DNA of 64,000 nucleotides, taken from Pelagicoccus sp. SDUM812002. Lineage in GTDB: Bacteria; Verrucomicrobiota; Verrucomicrobiia; Opitutales; Opitutaceae. The translations under genes were made by a program, and so were the position numbers. Shown one piece after another: positions 26,512 through 34,323 of this stretch. Location of the stretch: NCBI RefSeq assembly GCF_031127835.1, contig NZ_JARXHX010000005.1, positions 248,001 through 312,000 on the forward strand, read 5' to 3'. Positions within the stretch are counted from its first letter, which is position 1; the number at the start of each line of letters is the position of its first letter. The notes under the pieces are model-generated. The model ran no database searches and was not told the DNA's origin. It saw only the letters and a list, made by a program, of their open reading frames with translations.

Positions 26512-27033
26512 ATGCCAGTAGATGCAGTAGGCAGTACAACCCAGAACCTCGAGGGAGTATCAACAACCTCTTCGGGCGGCTCAGGACAGGACCGCGTCGA
26601 GCAGAAGGCCTTAGGCCAAGACGAATTCTTTAAATTGCTCACCACCCAGCTCGCTTCGCAAGACCCTCTAGAGCCAATGGAGGATACTGCCTTCATCGCC
26701 CAGATGGCCAGTTTTAGCCAACTCGAGATGACCTCGGAGATGACCAAGAGCTTCGACAAGATGAGCCAAGTGCAGCAGTTCGCGTCGGCCCATGGCTACA
26801 TTGGCAAAACGGTTAGCCTCTCAAGCGGCGAGGAGGGGATGGTGACTTCGGTCGAGCGTCAGAATGGTGATACCATCGTCTTCTTGGACGGCAGCAATAC
26901 CAACGGACGCAGCGTCGAGAATATCTTCCGAGTCTCCCCGGGAAGCGGCGAAACCGCTCCAGTCACCTCATCGAGACAGGCAACAGCGACAGCGACTGAC
27001 ACCACTCGAAGCGATGAGGCAGTCGAAGGCTAA
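26512..27033 (+). CDS. flgD: Flagellar hook assembly scaffold FlgD
   Basis: This 173-residue hook cap is needed for polymerisation of FlgE. The N-terminal conserved block is clear: ALGQDEFFKLLTTQLASQDPLEPMEDTAFIAQMASFSQLEMTSEMTKSF (about 31-80). It matches the family pattern in which L(T/G)xxxFLxLLxxQLxxQDPLxPxxxxEFxxQLAxFS is diagnostic. The usual C-terminal Ig/FlgD domain is short here: a single GKTVSLSSGEEGMVTSVERQNGDTIVFLDG module followed by a Thr/Ala tail. It is first in its operon and is followed by flgE. Confidence 0.94.
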   Translation: MPVDAVGSTTQNLEGVSTTSSGGSGQDRVEQKALGQDEFFKLLTTQLASQDPLEPMEDTAFIAQMASFSQLEMTSEMTKSFDKMSQVQQFASAHGYIGKTVSLSSGEEGMVTSVERQNGDTIVFLDGSNTNGRSVENIFRVSPGSGETAPVTSSRQATATATDTTRSDEAVEG

Positions 27034-27112
27034 GCGAGCCTTAGAAAGCAGCATCACGGATTTCAATCCCTACAATTTCCAACAAGTAACAATTTAAAAC
27101 TCACTAAATATC

Positions 27113-28636
27113 ATGGCATTTGGAGCACTCAGCAGCGGAATCAGCGCCCTCAATAGTTTCTCGAAAGGAATGGAGGTCATCGGTAACAACATCGCGAATG
27201 TTAACACCGTCTCTTTCAAGTCTTCCCGTATCAAGTATTCGGAGACATTTAACCAAGTACTCAAGCAATCTGCCCCATCGCCATCGAGCGGAGACCGTTC
27301 AAACGTGCAAGCGTCCCAGGTCGGTCTTGGCGTACAGGTAGAAGGCATCGTTGGTCAGTTTACGCAAGGCGGAGTATCGTCAACCAGCCAGTTGACGGAC
27401 TTGGCTATCCAGGGTGAAGGATTCTTTTTGGTAGAGGATCCTAAAACGAATAGCCAGTTCGCCACTAGAGGGGGTGACTTCAGAATCGACGACCAAGGAT
27501 TTTTGGTGACGAGCGGTGGCATGCGTGTGCAAGGCAAGACAGGCGGTTCCGTCGGCTTCGATGTGGAAGTTGATGCGGATGGAAAAATGAAGTTTGTCGT
27601 CAATGAAGATACGCAGACAGGGACGATTGCTCCATACGAATACGGCGATATTCAACTTGATTATAATGTAGGGGACGCTGAAGTTTATGATGCGGAGTTT
27701 ATCAGTGGTGGGCAAAAGCGTAACACTGTTATGTACACCAATCATCTGATTGGAGAAACTGCAAATGGCGCTACTGGTTGGGGTAGTATTGTTGTTGATG
27801 GAAACACAGGTGTAATTGATGTTGATAGTACGATATATGGAGCCGATGCGGATAATCCACACCGTGTTGGTGGACTTATATATAACGATTTAGAGAGCCC
27901 TACGGAGATTGTGGGAGTGACTGGTTGGCATGCTTTTATGGAAGAAGCTGTTTCGAATTTGAAAACGCTGAGAAACGTGAGCGATCAGGGCTCGCTGTCA
28001 GGAGTCGTGACTGACGCTGAAATCGAACAAGCTGTTAGTAGTGACTTTTTTCATTCTATGTATGGAGTCGCTCTTGACGGAGAGGCTGCTGTGACTATCG
28101 ACGGAAATGCGGTTCGCGACTTGTTTGGAAGCGGCGAATTGACGTGGGAGAACGTCGATTCGGATGCGACGATAGATTCGGTCATGGCGACCTTTCCCAA
28201 GTCTCCTCAGGAAGCGGCAGCATTGGTATCGTCAGTCACTCGAGAAGAGACACCAGAGTTGAGTCGTTTCTCTGTCGATGATGAAGGAGGTATCGTATAC
28301 TTCCTCAATAACGGGGATAGTTTTAGCCGTGGGCAAATACAGCTCGTAGACTTTAATGATAAAACTGCTCTGATTCGAGAGGGGCAAAACCTTTACTCAG
28401 CATTTGGAGCAGCGGGCCTAAGAGAGAATCCATATGATGCTACATCCGGAGGACTTCAGGTTGCGGGTACCAATGGCCTTGGCATCGTAAAGCAAGGCGC
28501 CCTTGAGCTGTCCAACGTGGACCTCACCAATGAATTCGCCAACATGATCACCACCCAGCGTGGGTTCCAAGCGGGATCCCGTATCATCACGGTATCCGAT
28601 GACATTCTTCAGGAAGTCGTAAACCTGAAGCGATAA
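27113..28636 (+). CDS. flgE: Flagellar hook protein FlgE
   Basis: This 507-residue protein builds the hook, the universal joint between rod and filament. It has the axial start LSSGISALNSFSKGMEVIGNNIANVNTVSFKSSRIKYSETFNQ, the LAIQGEGFFLVED beta segment, and the C-terminal GLGIVKQGALELSNVDLTNEFANMITTQRGFQAGSRIITVSDDILQEVVNLKR. The central domains (about residues 170-400) are longer than in enteric FlgE (403). Their DNA between about 27,640 and 28,100 is visibly richer in A/T codons than the flanks, as often seen in exposed variable hook domains. Confidence 0.96.
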   Translation: MAFGALSSGISALNSFSKGMEVIGNNIANVNTVSFKSSRIKYSETFNQVLKQSAPSPSSGDRSNVQASQVGLGVQVEGIVGQFTQGGVSSTSQLTDLAIQGEGFFLVEDPKTNSQFATRGGDFRIDDQGFLVTSGGMRVQGKTGGSVGFDVEVDADGKMKFVVNEDTQTGTIAPYEYGDIQLDYNVGDAEVYDAEFISGGQKRNTVMYTNHLIGETANGATGWGSIVVDGNTGVIDVDSTIYGADADNPHRVGGLIYNDLESPTEIVGVTGWHAFMEEAVSNLKTLRNVSDQGSLSGVVTDAEIEQAVSSDFFHSMYGVALDGEAAVTIDGNAVRDLFGSGELTWENVDSDATIDSVMATFPKSPQEAAALVSSVTREETPELSRFSVDDEGGIVYFLNNGDSFSRGQIQLVDFNDKTALIREGQNLYSAFGAAGLRENPYDATSGGLQVAGTNGLGIVKQGALELSNVDLTNEFANMITTQRGFQAGSRIITVSDDILQEVVNLKR

Positions 28637-28692
28637 CCAACAACTAGGTAACCTAACCTAAATAGTAGTAATAACCTCAAAGGCTGAATAGA

Positions 28693-29220
28693 ATGGCAGA
28701 AGAACAAGCAGCTTCAGAAGCTCCTAAACAGTCCGCGAAAGGTGGAGGAGGTAGCGGGATGATTCCCGCCCTCCTCGTTATCGTGCTCATGCCGGTTATC
28801 TCCTTCGCGATGTTTAAGTTCATGATCATCCCAATGATTAAGGCAGAACTTCCCGCCCAAGGGGAGCCCGCTCCGATCACTGCGGAGGATCTGGAAATCA
28901 ATTACGAAGACTCTACCGAGCAGATTTCATACGCTTTCGAGCCAGTCGTGGCCAACGTGTTGGGCACCAGCCAGACTCGTTTCGTGCAGGCTGTATTCAC
29001 TGTTTACGGACGTCACCCGGATTTCGTTTCGTTGATCGAAGCAAAAAAGGTGCGTCTTCGCGACCACGCGGATAGTGTCTTGGGGAGCCTTACATTGGCT
29101 GACCTGGAAAAGCGCGAGATCAAGAATATCGTACGCAATCAGCTCCGCGAGGGCTTCAATCACCACATCGGCAAGCCGCTTGTGGAAGAAATCTATTTCG
29201 ACTCGTTCGTAACCCAGTAG
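28693..29220 (+). CDS. fliL: Flagellar basal body-associated protein FliL
   Basis: This 175-residue single-pass inner-membrane protein surrounds the stator and supports torque. The N-terminal cytoplasmic stretch (Gly-rich KGGGGSGM) precedes the helix at about 23-47 (IPALLVIVLMPVISFAMFKFMIIPMI). The periplasmic domain has the stomatin-like FliL pattern YAFEPVVANVLGTSQTRFVQAVFTVYGRHPDFVSLIEAKKVRLRDHADSVLGSLTLADLEKREIKNIVRNQLREGFNHHIG, ending in a VEEIYFDSFVTQ strand. It precedes fliM, the usual order. Confidence 0.93.
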   Translation: MAEEQAASEAPKQSAKGGGGSGMIPALLVIVLMPVISFAMFKFMIIPMIKAELPAQGEPAPITAEDLEINYEDSTEQISYAFEPVVANVLGTSQTRFVQAVFTVYGRHPDFVSLIEAKKVRLRDHADSVLGSLTLADLEKREIKNIVRNQLREGFNHHIGKPLVEEIYFDSFVTQ

Positions 29221-29241
29221 GGGAACCGCTCATTGAGAAAC

Positions 29242-30264
29242 ATGGCTAACGACGATCAGACAGAAGGCGAGCTGCTAAACCAAACTGACATCGACGCTCT
29301 TATCCAAGAGGCGATGGAGGAGCCAGAGGAGATCATATACGATCCCGAAGGCAACAAGGTTAAGACCCCGAAAGGGACACGCATCGAGCCCTATGACTTC
29401 CGCAACCCAATCTTCCTTACGGAAGTCGAGCTGCGCCGCGTCCGTATCCGCCATGAAGAGTTTATCCGCTATCTGGCAGCTCGACTCTCGATTTTCCTAC
29501 GTCTTGAGTACTCGCTCAAGATGTCGCGTCTTTCGACGCTGACCTACAGCAAGTTCACCGAGACGATTCCCAATCCCGCTCATGTGGTGCTCTTCAAGAT
29601 CGAGCAGCTCTTTGGGGTGGGGGTCATCGATATCAACCCGCGACTCGCGCTCACCATGGTGGACCGGATGCTGGGGGGTAAGGGACACTCGGTTCAGGGC
29701 GAACGCTACCTCACCGAGATCGAAACTAACCTCGTAGACGACGTCGTCAGTATCGTTCTCGAAGAGTGGTGCCGTCAGTGGAAGGCCGAGCAGGAGCTCG
29801 ATACCACTATTATCGGTCACGAAAGCAATGGTCGCTTCCTGGAGACCTCTCCGGCGGATGCTATCATGCTCGTATTGTCGATGGAAGCGGGAGTAGGTGA
29901 CTGCTCCGAGACAATCCAGATTGGGTTGCCGTATTATACGCTTGAGCCTATTATCAAGCGCATGCACGAGGCCAAGGAAAAGGACTTGGGGCTGGACTCG
30001 GCTCAGTCGGAAAGCGCCTGGCAGTCGAGCTTTAACCAGATCGACATACCTGTACAGGCGGAGTGGGACGGCGACAGCCTCACCGCCAAGGAAGTGCTCG
30101 CCCTACGGCCGGGCGATGTGATCCGTTTCCCAAAGAGCGTGCTGAAGAACACGCGGGTTAGACTTTCGAATTCAATAAAATTTACCGGAGAGATCGGCTT
30201 AGAGAACAATCGAGTCGGCGTGAAACTTAATAGAAAAGTAGAAGAGGAATCGCCCGAATTATGA
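29242..30264 (+). CDS. fliM: Flagellar motor switch protein FliM
   Basis: This 340-residue C-ring protein is where CheY-P usually binds to reverse the motor. The N-terminal CheY-binding peptide is recognisable as LLNQTDIDALIQEAM (family pattern LSQxEIDxLL). The middle CheC-like domain includes LRRVRIRHEEFIRYLAARLSIFLRLEY and DINPRLALTMVDRMLGGKG. A C-terminal SpoA domain (about 255-330) contains LRPGDVIRFP. Retention of the CheY-binding motif implies chemotaxis genes elsewhere in the genome. I use the ATG at 29242 rather than the TTG nine bases upstream. The stop overlaps fliN by four bases. Confidence 0.96.
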   Translation: MANDDQTEGELLNQTDIDALIQEAMEEPEEIIYDPEGNKVKTPKGTRIEPYDFRNPIFLTEVELRRVRIRHEEFIRYLAARLSIFLRLEYSLKMSRLSTLTYSKFTETIPNPAHVVLFKIEQLFGVGVIDINPRLALTMVDRMLGGKGHSVQGERYLTEIETNLVDDVVSIVLEEWCRQWKAEQELDTTIIGHESNGRFLETSPADAIMLVLSMEAGVGDCSETIQIGLPYYTLEPIIKRMHEAKEKDLGLDSAQSESAWQSSFNQIDIPVQAEWDGDSLTAKEVLALRPGDVIRFPKSVLKNTRVRLSNSIKFTGEIGLENNRVGVKLNRKVEEESPEL

Positions 30265-30515
30265 ACATGTTAGAAGAAACGAAGGACTTGGGCTTATTGA
30301 TGGACGTGCGCGTAAAGCTCACGGTCCAGCTCGGATCGTGCCGCATGCCAATGCGAGAGGTCATGGAGCTTGTGCCAGGATCGGTTATCCAACTCAACCA
30401 GGAGGCCAAGGATCCAGTTGGGCTCTACGTTAACGACAAATTGATCGCCTACGGTGAGGTCGTGGTCGTGGAAGACAATTTTGGGATCAAGATTACAGAA
30501 ATGACCAATGGCTAG
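30261..30515 (+). CDS. fliN: Flagellar motor switch protein FliN (SpoA domain only)
   Basis: This 84-residue protein consists of just the SpoA domain: LLMDVRVKLTVQLGSCRMPMREVMELVPGSVIQLNQEAKDPVGLYVNDKLIAYGEVVVVEDNFGIKITEM. The family hallmarks VxxxLGxxxMxxxExLxLxxGSVIxLxxxAxxPVxLxVNxxLxAxGEVVVxxxxFGxxI are all visible. Enteric FliN is 137 residues, so this is a minimal form. It is the last gene before a strong terminator. Confidence 0.95.
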   Translation: MNMLEETKDLGLLMDVRVKLTVQLGSCRMPMREVMELVPGSVIQLNQEAKDPVGLYVNDKLIAYGEVVVVEDNFGIKITEMTNG

Positions 30516-30564
30516 GATAGCCCCGCTAAGGCGGAATAGGATTTGATTGATAACAGATATGTTT

Positions 30565-30606
30565 AAGAAGCCGTGCCCTTGTGAAGAAGGGCGCGGCTTC
30601 TTTGTG
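30565..30606 (+). terminator. Terminator after fliN
   Basis: AAGAAGCCGTGCCCTT (30565-30580) pairs with AAGGGCGCGGCTTCTT (30587-30602): 16 base pairs with one G-T wobble and a six-base loop, followed by TTTGTG. This closes the flgD-fliN operon. Confidence 0.88.
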
Positions 30607-30839
30607 CCCCGTTCTCTGGGAGCGGGAGGAACTGTCGCTGCAGAGCTGCCGCTGTGCCTGCGAGAGTGCGATTCGTAGGGCTGGGAAGGGTGGCAAAAAA
30701 CAGCCGAGGGAGTCCACGTAGAGGTCCCTCGCAGGGCTAGGAAAAATGTGCCTAGACGACAACTTGAGTGATAACTTAAATCTTTTTTCGGTTTTTATCT
30801 CATTGGTTTTTAGAGGCTTATGTTCGTTTTGGGTTGGTT

Positions 30840-30853
30840 GGCACCTGCGTTGC
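30840..30853 (+). promoter_or_regulatory. Sigma-54 promoter of the fliO operon
   Basis: GG at 30840-30841 and GC at 30852-30853 with 10 bases between, in GTTGGCAC-N5-TTGCTTA, the best match to the sigma-54 consensus in the window. Transcription should begin near 30865, about 21 bases before the fliO ATG. Confidence 0.88.
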
Positions 30854-30885
30854 TTAGTCAGTAACGCACCAACCACCTATTTCCT

Positions 30886-31374
30886 ATGTCGTTTCGCACC
30901 ACCTTTGCCGCGCTTACCACCACAGCGGCTTTAAGCTTTTGCCAATTTGCCCTTGCCGTCGATAGAGACGAAGTCATTGGCGGGCCTCGCGTTGCGGGAG
31001 AGGACGGCATTGAACCGTCTTCCTCGGCCATGCAGGGGCTCTTTTCTGGAGACTCAGCGTCCTCCGGCGCCTTGATAACGCTTCTGGGCTACGCTGTCAT
31101 CATAGGGGCCTTAGCGGTGGTCGTATGGTTTCTCTTCCGAAGTGGCATTATCCGCAAGAAATTCTCCAAATCCGAGGGAAAGCTCAAAATCGCGGAGACT
31201 CGGATGTTGGGTAATCGTCAGTTTCTCTCCGTCGTGGAGTATGGTAGCCAAAAGATCCTTATAGGCGTGGGTCCCGGCAAGATCGACTACCTTACGACTT
31301 TGCAAAATAGCGCTGGAGACTTCCCTGAAATGGAAGTCCCCGAAGATGACGCTCAGCTCGGAGGGCAGGCGTGA
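30886..31374 (+). CDS. fliO: Flagellar biosynthesis protein FliO
   Basis: This 162-residue protein assists assembly of the FliPQR export gate. It has a signal-peptide-like N-terminus (about 1-25, cleavage near FALA), a short Ser/Gly-rich linker, one membrane helix (about 66-87, LITLLGYAVIIGALAVVVWFLF) and the typical cytoplasmic SKSEGKLKIAETRMLGNRQFLSVVEYGSQKILIGVGPGKIDYLTTL domain. It is first in its operon. The stop overlaps the GTG start of fliP by four bases. Confidence 0.92.
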   Translation: MSFRTTFAALTTTAALSFCQFALAVDRDEVIGGPRVAGEDGIEPSSSAMQGLFSGDSASSGALITLLGYAVIIGALAVVVWFLFRSGIIRKKFSKSEGKLKIAETRMLGNRQFLSVVEYGSQKILIGVGPGKIDYLTTLQNSAGDFPEMEVPEDDAQLGGQA

Positions 31375-32147
31375 AGATTCGTTCATCCATATTCTGGATA
31401 CTTTTGGTCGCTTTCGCTTTCGCGAGCGTTGCGTCCGCCCAGGATGCTCAGGATACGGGCTTGGCGGGTGGTACGGGAGTCCAGCTGAGCGTGAATATGG
31501 GTGGCGATGGTGGAACCCAGGACGTGGGTGCAGCTATTCAGGTACTGCTTCTCATGACCTTGCTCACCTTGGGTCCGTCCATGGTCGTGTTGATGACGAG
31601 CTTTACGCGTATCATTATCGTTCTCGGATTCGTACGCACCGCGATAGGCGTTCACCAGGCTCCTTCGAACCAAATCATCGTGGGCCTTTCTTTGATCATC
31701 ACCTTCTTCATCATGCAGCCGGTCCTCAACAACGTGAACGACAATGCCCTGCAGCCATTGATGGCGAAAGAGATTACCACGATGGAAGCGTTCGAAGCGG
31801 GGTCGGGTCCATTGCGTGATTTCATGTTGGACCAGACCCAGGTGACTGACATCGAGTTTTTCTTGGATTTGGCGAATTACGGTCCGACGCCAGCCTCGGA
31901 ACTGCCCATGCGTGTGGTCGTACCCGCCTTTGTGATGAGCGAGATTCGCACCGCGTTCAAGATGGGTTTCCTGATCTTCCTTCCTTTCATCATGGTCGAT
32001 TTTTTGGTGGGCACCACGCTGATGGCGATGGGTATGATGATGATGCCGCCTGTTGTAATTTCTCTTCCATTCAAGCTCCTCCTTTTCGTCCTAGTCGACG
32101 GTTGGGCACTTGTAATTAAATCTTTGGTACAAAGCTTTAACATATGA
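31371..32147 (+). CDS. fliP: Flagellar export gate protein FliP
   Basis: This 258-residue core channel subunit belongs to the flagellar type III export gate. It has a cleavable signal peptide (about 1-23), as in other FliP, then the family blocks LTLGPSMVVLMTSFTRIIIVLGFVRTAIGVHQAPSNQIIVGLSLIITFFIMQPV and VVVPAFVMSEIRTAFKMGFLIFLPFIMVDFLVGTTLMAMGMMMMPPVVISLPFKLLLFVLVDGW, which are near-invariant. GTG start at 31371, coupled to fliO. The stop overlaps fliQ by four bases. Confidence 0.97.
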   Translation: MKIRSSIFWILLVAFAFASVASAQDAQDTGLAGGTGVQLSVNMGGDGGTQDVGAAIQVLLLMTLLTLGPSMVVLMTSFTRIIIVLGFVRTAIGVHQAPSNQIIVGLSLIITFFIMQPVLNNVNDNALQPLMAKEITTMEAFEAGSGPLRDFMLDQTQVTDIEFFLDLANYGPTPASELPMRVVVPAFVMSEIRTAFKMGFLIFLPFIMVDFLVGTTLMAMGMMMMPPVVISLPFKLLLFVLVDGWALVIKSLVQSFNI

Positions 32148-32413
32148 ATCTCGAAACCGCTATTGAACTGTTCCGTCAGGCAGTGACTAACGCTCTCATG
32201 TTGGTCAGCCCGATCCTCATAACGACCATCGTCGTGGGCTTGGTCATCAGCTTGATCCAGTCGGTCACCAGTATCCAGGAGCAGACTCTATCCTTTGCCC
32301 CGAAGCTCTTCGCGGTTGGTGGCGTTTTGATCATCGGTTCGTCTTGGCTGCTCAGGACCCTGATGGGATTTACCATCGAAATCTACCAGAAGATCCCTGA
32401 GGTTGCATTTTAG
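32144..32413 (+). CDS. fliQ: Flagellar export gate protein FliQ
   Basis: This 89-residue two-helix subunit of the export gate is of standard length. The helices are at about 15-40 (ALMLVSPILITTIVVGLVISLIQSVTSIQEQTLSF, containing the family's SIQEQTLSFxPK turn) and about 52-75. FliQ wraps the outside of the FliP-FliR helix. It is coupled to fliP by an ATGA overlap. Confidence 0.97.
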   Translation: MNLETAIELFRQAVTNALMLVSPILITTIVVGLVISLIQSVTSIQEQTLSFAPKLFAVGGVLIIGSSWLLRTLMGFTIEIYQKIPEVAF

Positions 32414-32444
32414 AACTTCACCTCGAAAACGTATTCACTGAATA

Positions 32445-33209
32445 ATGACGATAGACGATATAGCTCTGTTCCTGTTGATCCTGACGCGCGTGCTCGGGCT
32501 CTTCTTGGCGGCGCCCGTCTTCTCTCATCGGTCGATACCTGTCGTAGCCAAAATCACGCTTGCGTCCGCGTTTGCGATCATGGCTTTACCGATGGTCGAT
32601 GTGAATATCGTGATGCCGACGGAGGTCTGGAGTCTAACGCTGTGGTTTGCCAAAGAGCTTGTTGTTGGGGCAATGATGGGCATCGGAATACGCATGATCT
32701 TCTTCGTGCTCGATTTCGCGTCCCACGTCATCACCGTGGAGATCGGACTGCAACCGGGCCAAGCGTTCGATCCAGGATCCGCTAGCCAAGGCAATCCTTT
32801 GGGCACCATTATCTACTTTCTCGGCTTGGCTATTCTGCTTTCGGGAAGCGAGTACGATATCTTGATCGCATTCATGCGGAGCTTCGAGATTGCTCCTTTG
32901 GGCTTTTTCGAGCTCAACTCCTACGCTGCGGACTACGTGATATTGAAGACCGCAGATATTTTCAAGATCGGGATTTTGATGGGAGCACCTATCATCGCAG
33001 TGAACTTCTTGGTTAATCTCGTGTTTGCCGTACTTGGAAAGGTCGTGCCAAAGCTGAACGTTTTTATCCTGAGTTTCTCGGCTCGAATCTTCCTCGGCAC
33101 TACGGTGCTAGCCCTCACAGTAGGTTTGATCGCGCACTATGCGGTCAACTACATATCCGGAACCCCAGAAATGATGCTTCGCTTCATTTTGTTCAGACCA
33201 GAAGCGTAA
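32445..33209 (+). CDS. fliR: Flagellar export gate protein FliR
   Basis: This 254-residue polytopic membrane protein completes the FliP5Q4R1 gate. Family blocks visible are LILTRVLGLFLAAPVFSHRSIPVVAKITLASAFAIM near the start, FAKELVVGAMMGIGIRMIFFVLDFASHVITVEIGLQPGQAFDPGS in the middle, and the late MGAPIIAVNFLVNLVFAVLGKVVPKLNVFILSFSARIFLG. It begins 31 bases after fliQ. Confidence 0.96.
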   Translation: MTIDDIALFLLILTRVLGLFLAAPVFSHRSIPVVAKITLASAFAIMALPMVDVNIVMPTEVWSLTLWFAKELVVGAMMGIGIRMIFFVLDFASHVITVEIGLQPGQAFDPGSASQGNPLGTIIYFLGLAILLSGSEYDILIAFMRSFEIAPLGFFELNSYAADYVILKTADIFKIGILMGAPIIAVNFLVNLVFAVLGKVVPKLNVFILSFSARIFLGTTVLALTVGLIAHYAVNYISGTPEMMLRFILFRPEA

Positions 33210-33213
33210 CCAG

Positions 33214-34323
33214 ATGGCTGATACTGATAAAGATTCGAAGACTGAAAAGCCAACTGGGAAACGGTTGGATCAGGCGAGGCAGGAGGGTAATATGCCTCAG
33301 GCACAGGAGATTGGAGTAACTTTCACATTGCTGGCAGGTTTGCTAGTTGTGATGTTCGCCGGTCGCTCGATTGCGAACCAAGTGTTCAGCATATCTGCGT
33401 CGCTTTTCGGAAATCTCTCATCGGTTGATTTGTCCGTGAACAATATCAGCTACTTCTTAAACGAGATCATCTTGATGTTGGGACGGCTCTCAGCTCCATT
33501 TCTAATCACTGCGATGGTAGCGGGTGTGATAGCGGGCGGCCTTCAGACAAAGTTTCGCCTTACGCCCAAAGCCTTGGGGGTTAAGTTCTCCAAGATCAAC
33601 CCAATGAAGGGCATGAAGAATGTCATGTCTAAGGATGTTCTCGTTCGGTTCGGACTCGACCTTTTGAAGATGATGGCGATGGGGCTGATCCTTTGGGTGG
33701 CCATGCGCAAGATCATCAAGGACCCAATCTTTTATGCTGAAATCGATATCACGCACGTCGGCCTCTTCATCACGGATACGATGGTCTATGTATTCATCCG
33801 TCTCACGGTGGCGGTCGGCATTATCGCTATTATCTCCTATGTTTGGCAGCACAAAAAGACCATGGACGGCCTCAAGATGACGAAGGAAGAGGTCAAGCAA
33901 GAGCGTAAGGACCAGGACATGAGTCCTGAGGTCCGCAAGGCGCGCATGCAAATGGCGATGCGCTTGATGCAAGGACAAATGCTGGATGATGTGGCCACCG
34001 CTGACGTCGTAGTGACAAACCCAACACACTACGCGGTAGCCCTCAAGTACGAGCGCGGCGTTGATTCCGCGCCTATGGTATTGGCTAAGGGAGAGAACGC
34101 TTTCGCGCAGCGAATCAAGGCGGTCGCCGCCGAACATGGCGTACCGGTCGTGGAAAACAAGATGGTCGCTCGCATGCTCTACAAAGTTTCACAAGTTGGC
34201 TTACCCATCCCGATGGAGATGTTCCAGTCGGTGGCCGAAATTCTCGCGTTTGTCTACAAGACGCACCGCTACTACTTCCACAAGCTCAAGGCTCGTCGTT
34301 CCGCCCTCAAGAAGACTAAATAA
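33214..34323 (+). CDS. flhB: Flagellar export switch protein FlhB
   Basis: This 369-residue export-gate component switches substrate specificity from hook to filament after self-cleavage. It starts with the family's DSKTEKPTGKRLDQARQEGNMPQAQEI, has four membrane helices (about 27-210) and the cytoplasmic domain with the intact autocleavage site NPTH at 269-272 (VVTNPTHYAVALKYE). Cleavage falls between N and P. The FliK partner lies upstream in this locus. The stop overlaps the flhA ATG by one base. Confidence 0.97.
   Translation: MADTDKDSKTEKPTGKRLDQARQEGNMPQAQEIGVTFTLLAGLLVVMFAGRSIANQVFSISASLFGNLSSVDLSVNNISYFLNEIILMLGRLSAPFLITAMVAGVIAGGLQTKFRLTPKALGVKFSKINPMKGMKNVMSKDVLVRFGLDLLKMMAMGLILWVAMRKIIKDPIFYAEIDITHVGLFITDTMVYVFIRLTVAVGIIAIISYVWQHKKTMDGLKMTKEEVKQERKDQDMSPEVRKARMQMAMRLMQGQMLDDVATADVVVTNPTHYAVALKYERGVDSAPMVLAKGENAFAQRIKAVAAEHGVPVVENKMVARMLYKVSQVGLPIPMEMFQSVAEILAFVYKTHRYYFHKLKARRSALKKTK

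Larger units (their letters stand above)
30516..30885. other. Intergenic region fliN-fliO (370 bases)
   Basis: It contains the fliN terminator (30565-30606), about 230 bases with no credible gene, and the sigma-54 promoter of the fliO operon (30840-30853). The leader after the promoter has no Shine-Dalgarno sequence. Confidence 0.7.

Noticed and set aside
33502-34137. 211-codon open frame on the minus strand
   Set aside because: It is antisense to flhB and His/Leu/Asp-rich as expected for a shadow frame.
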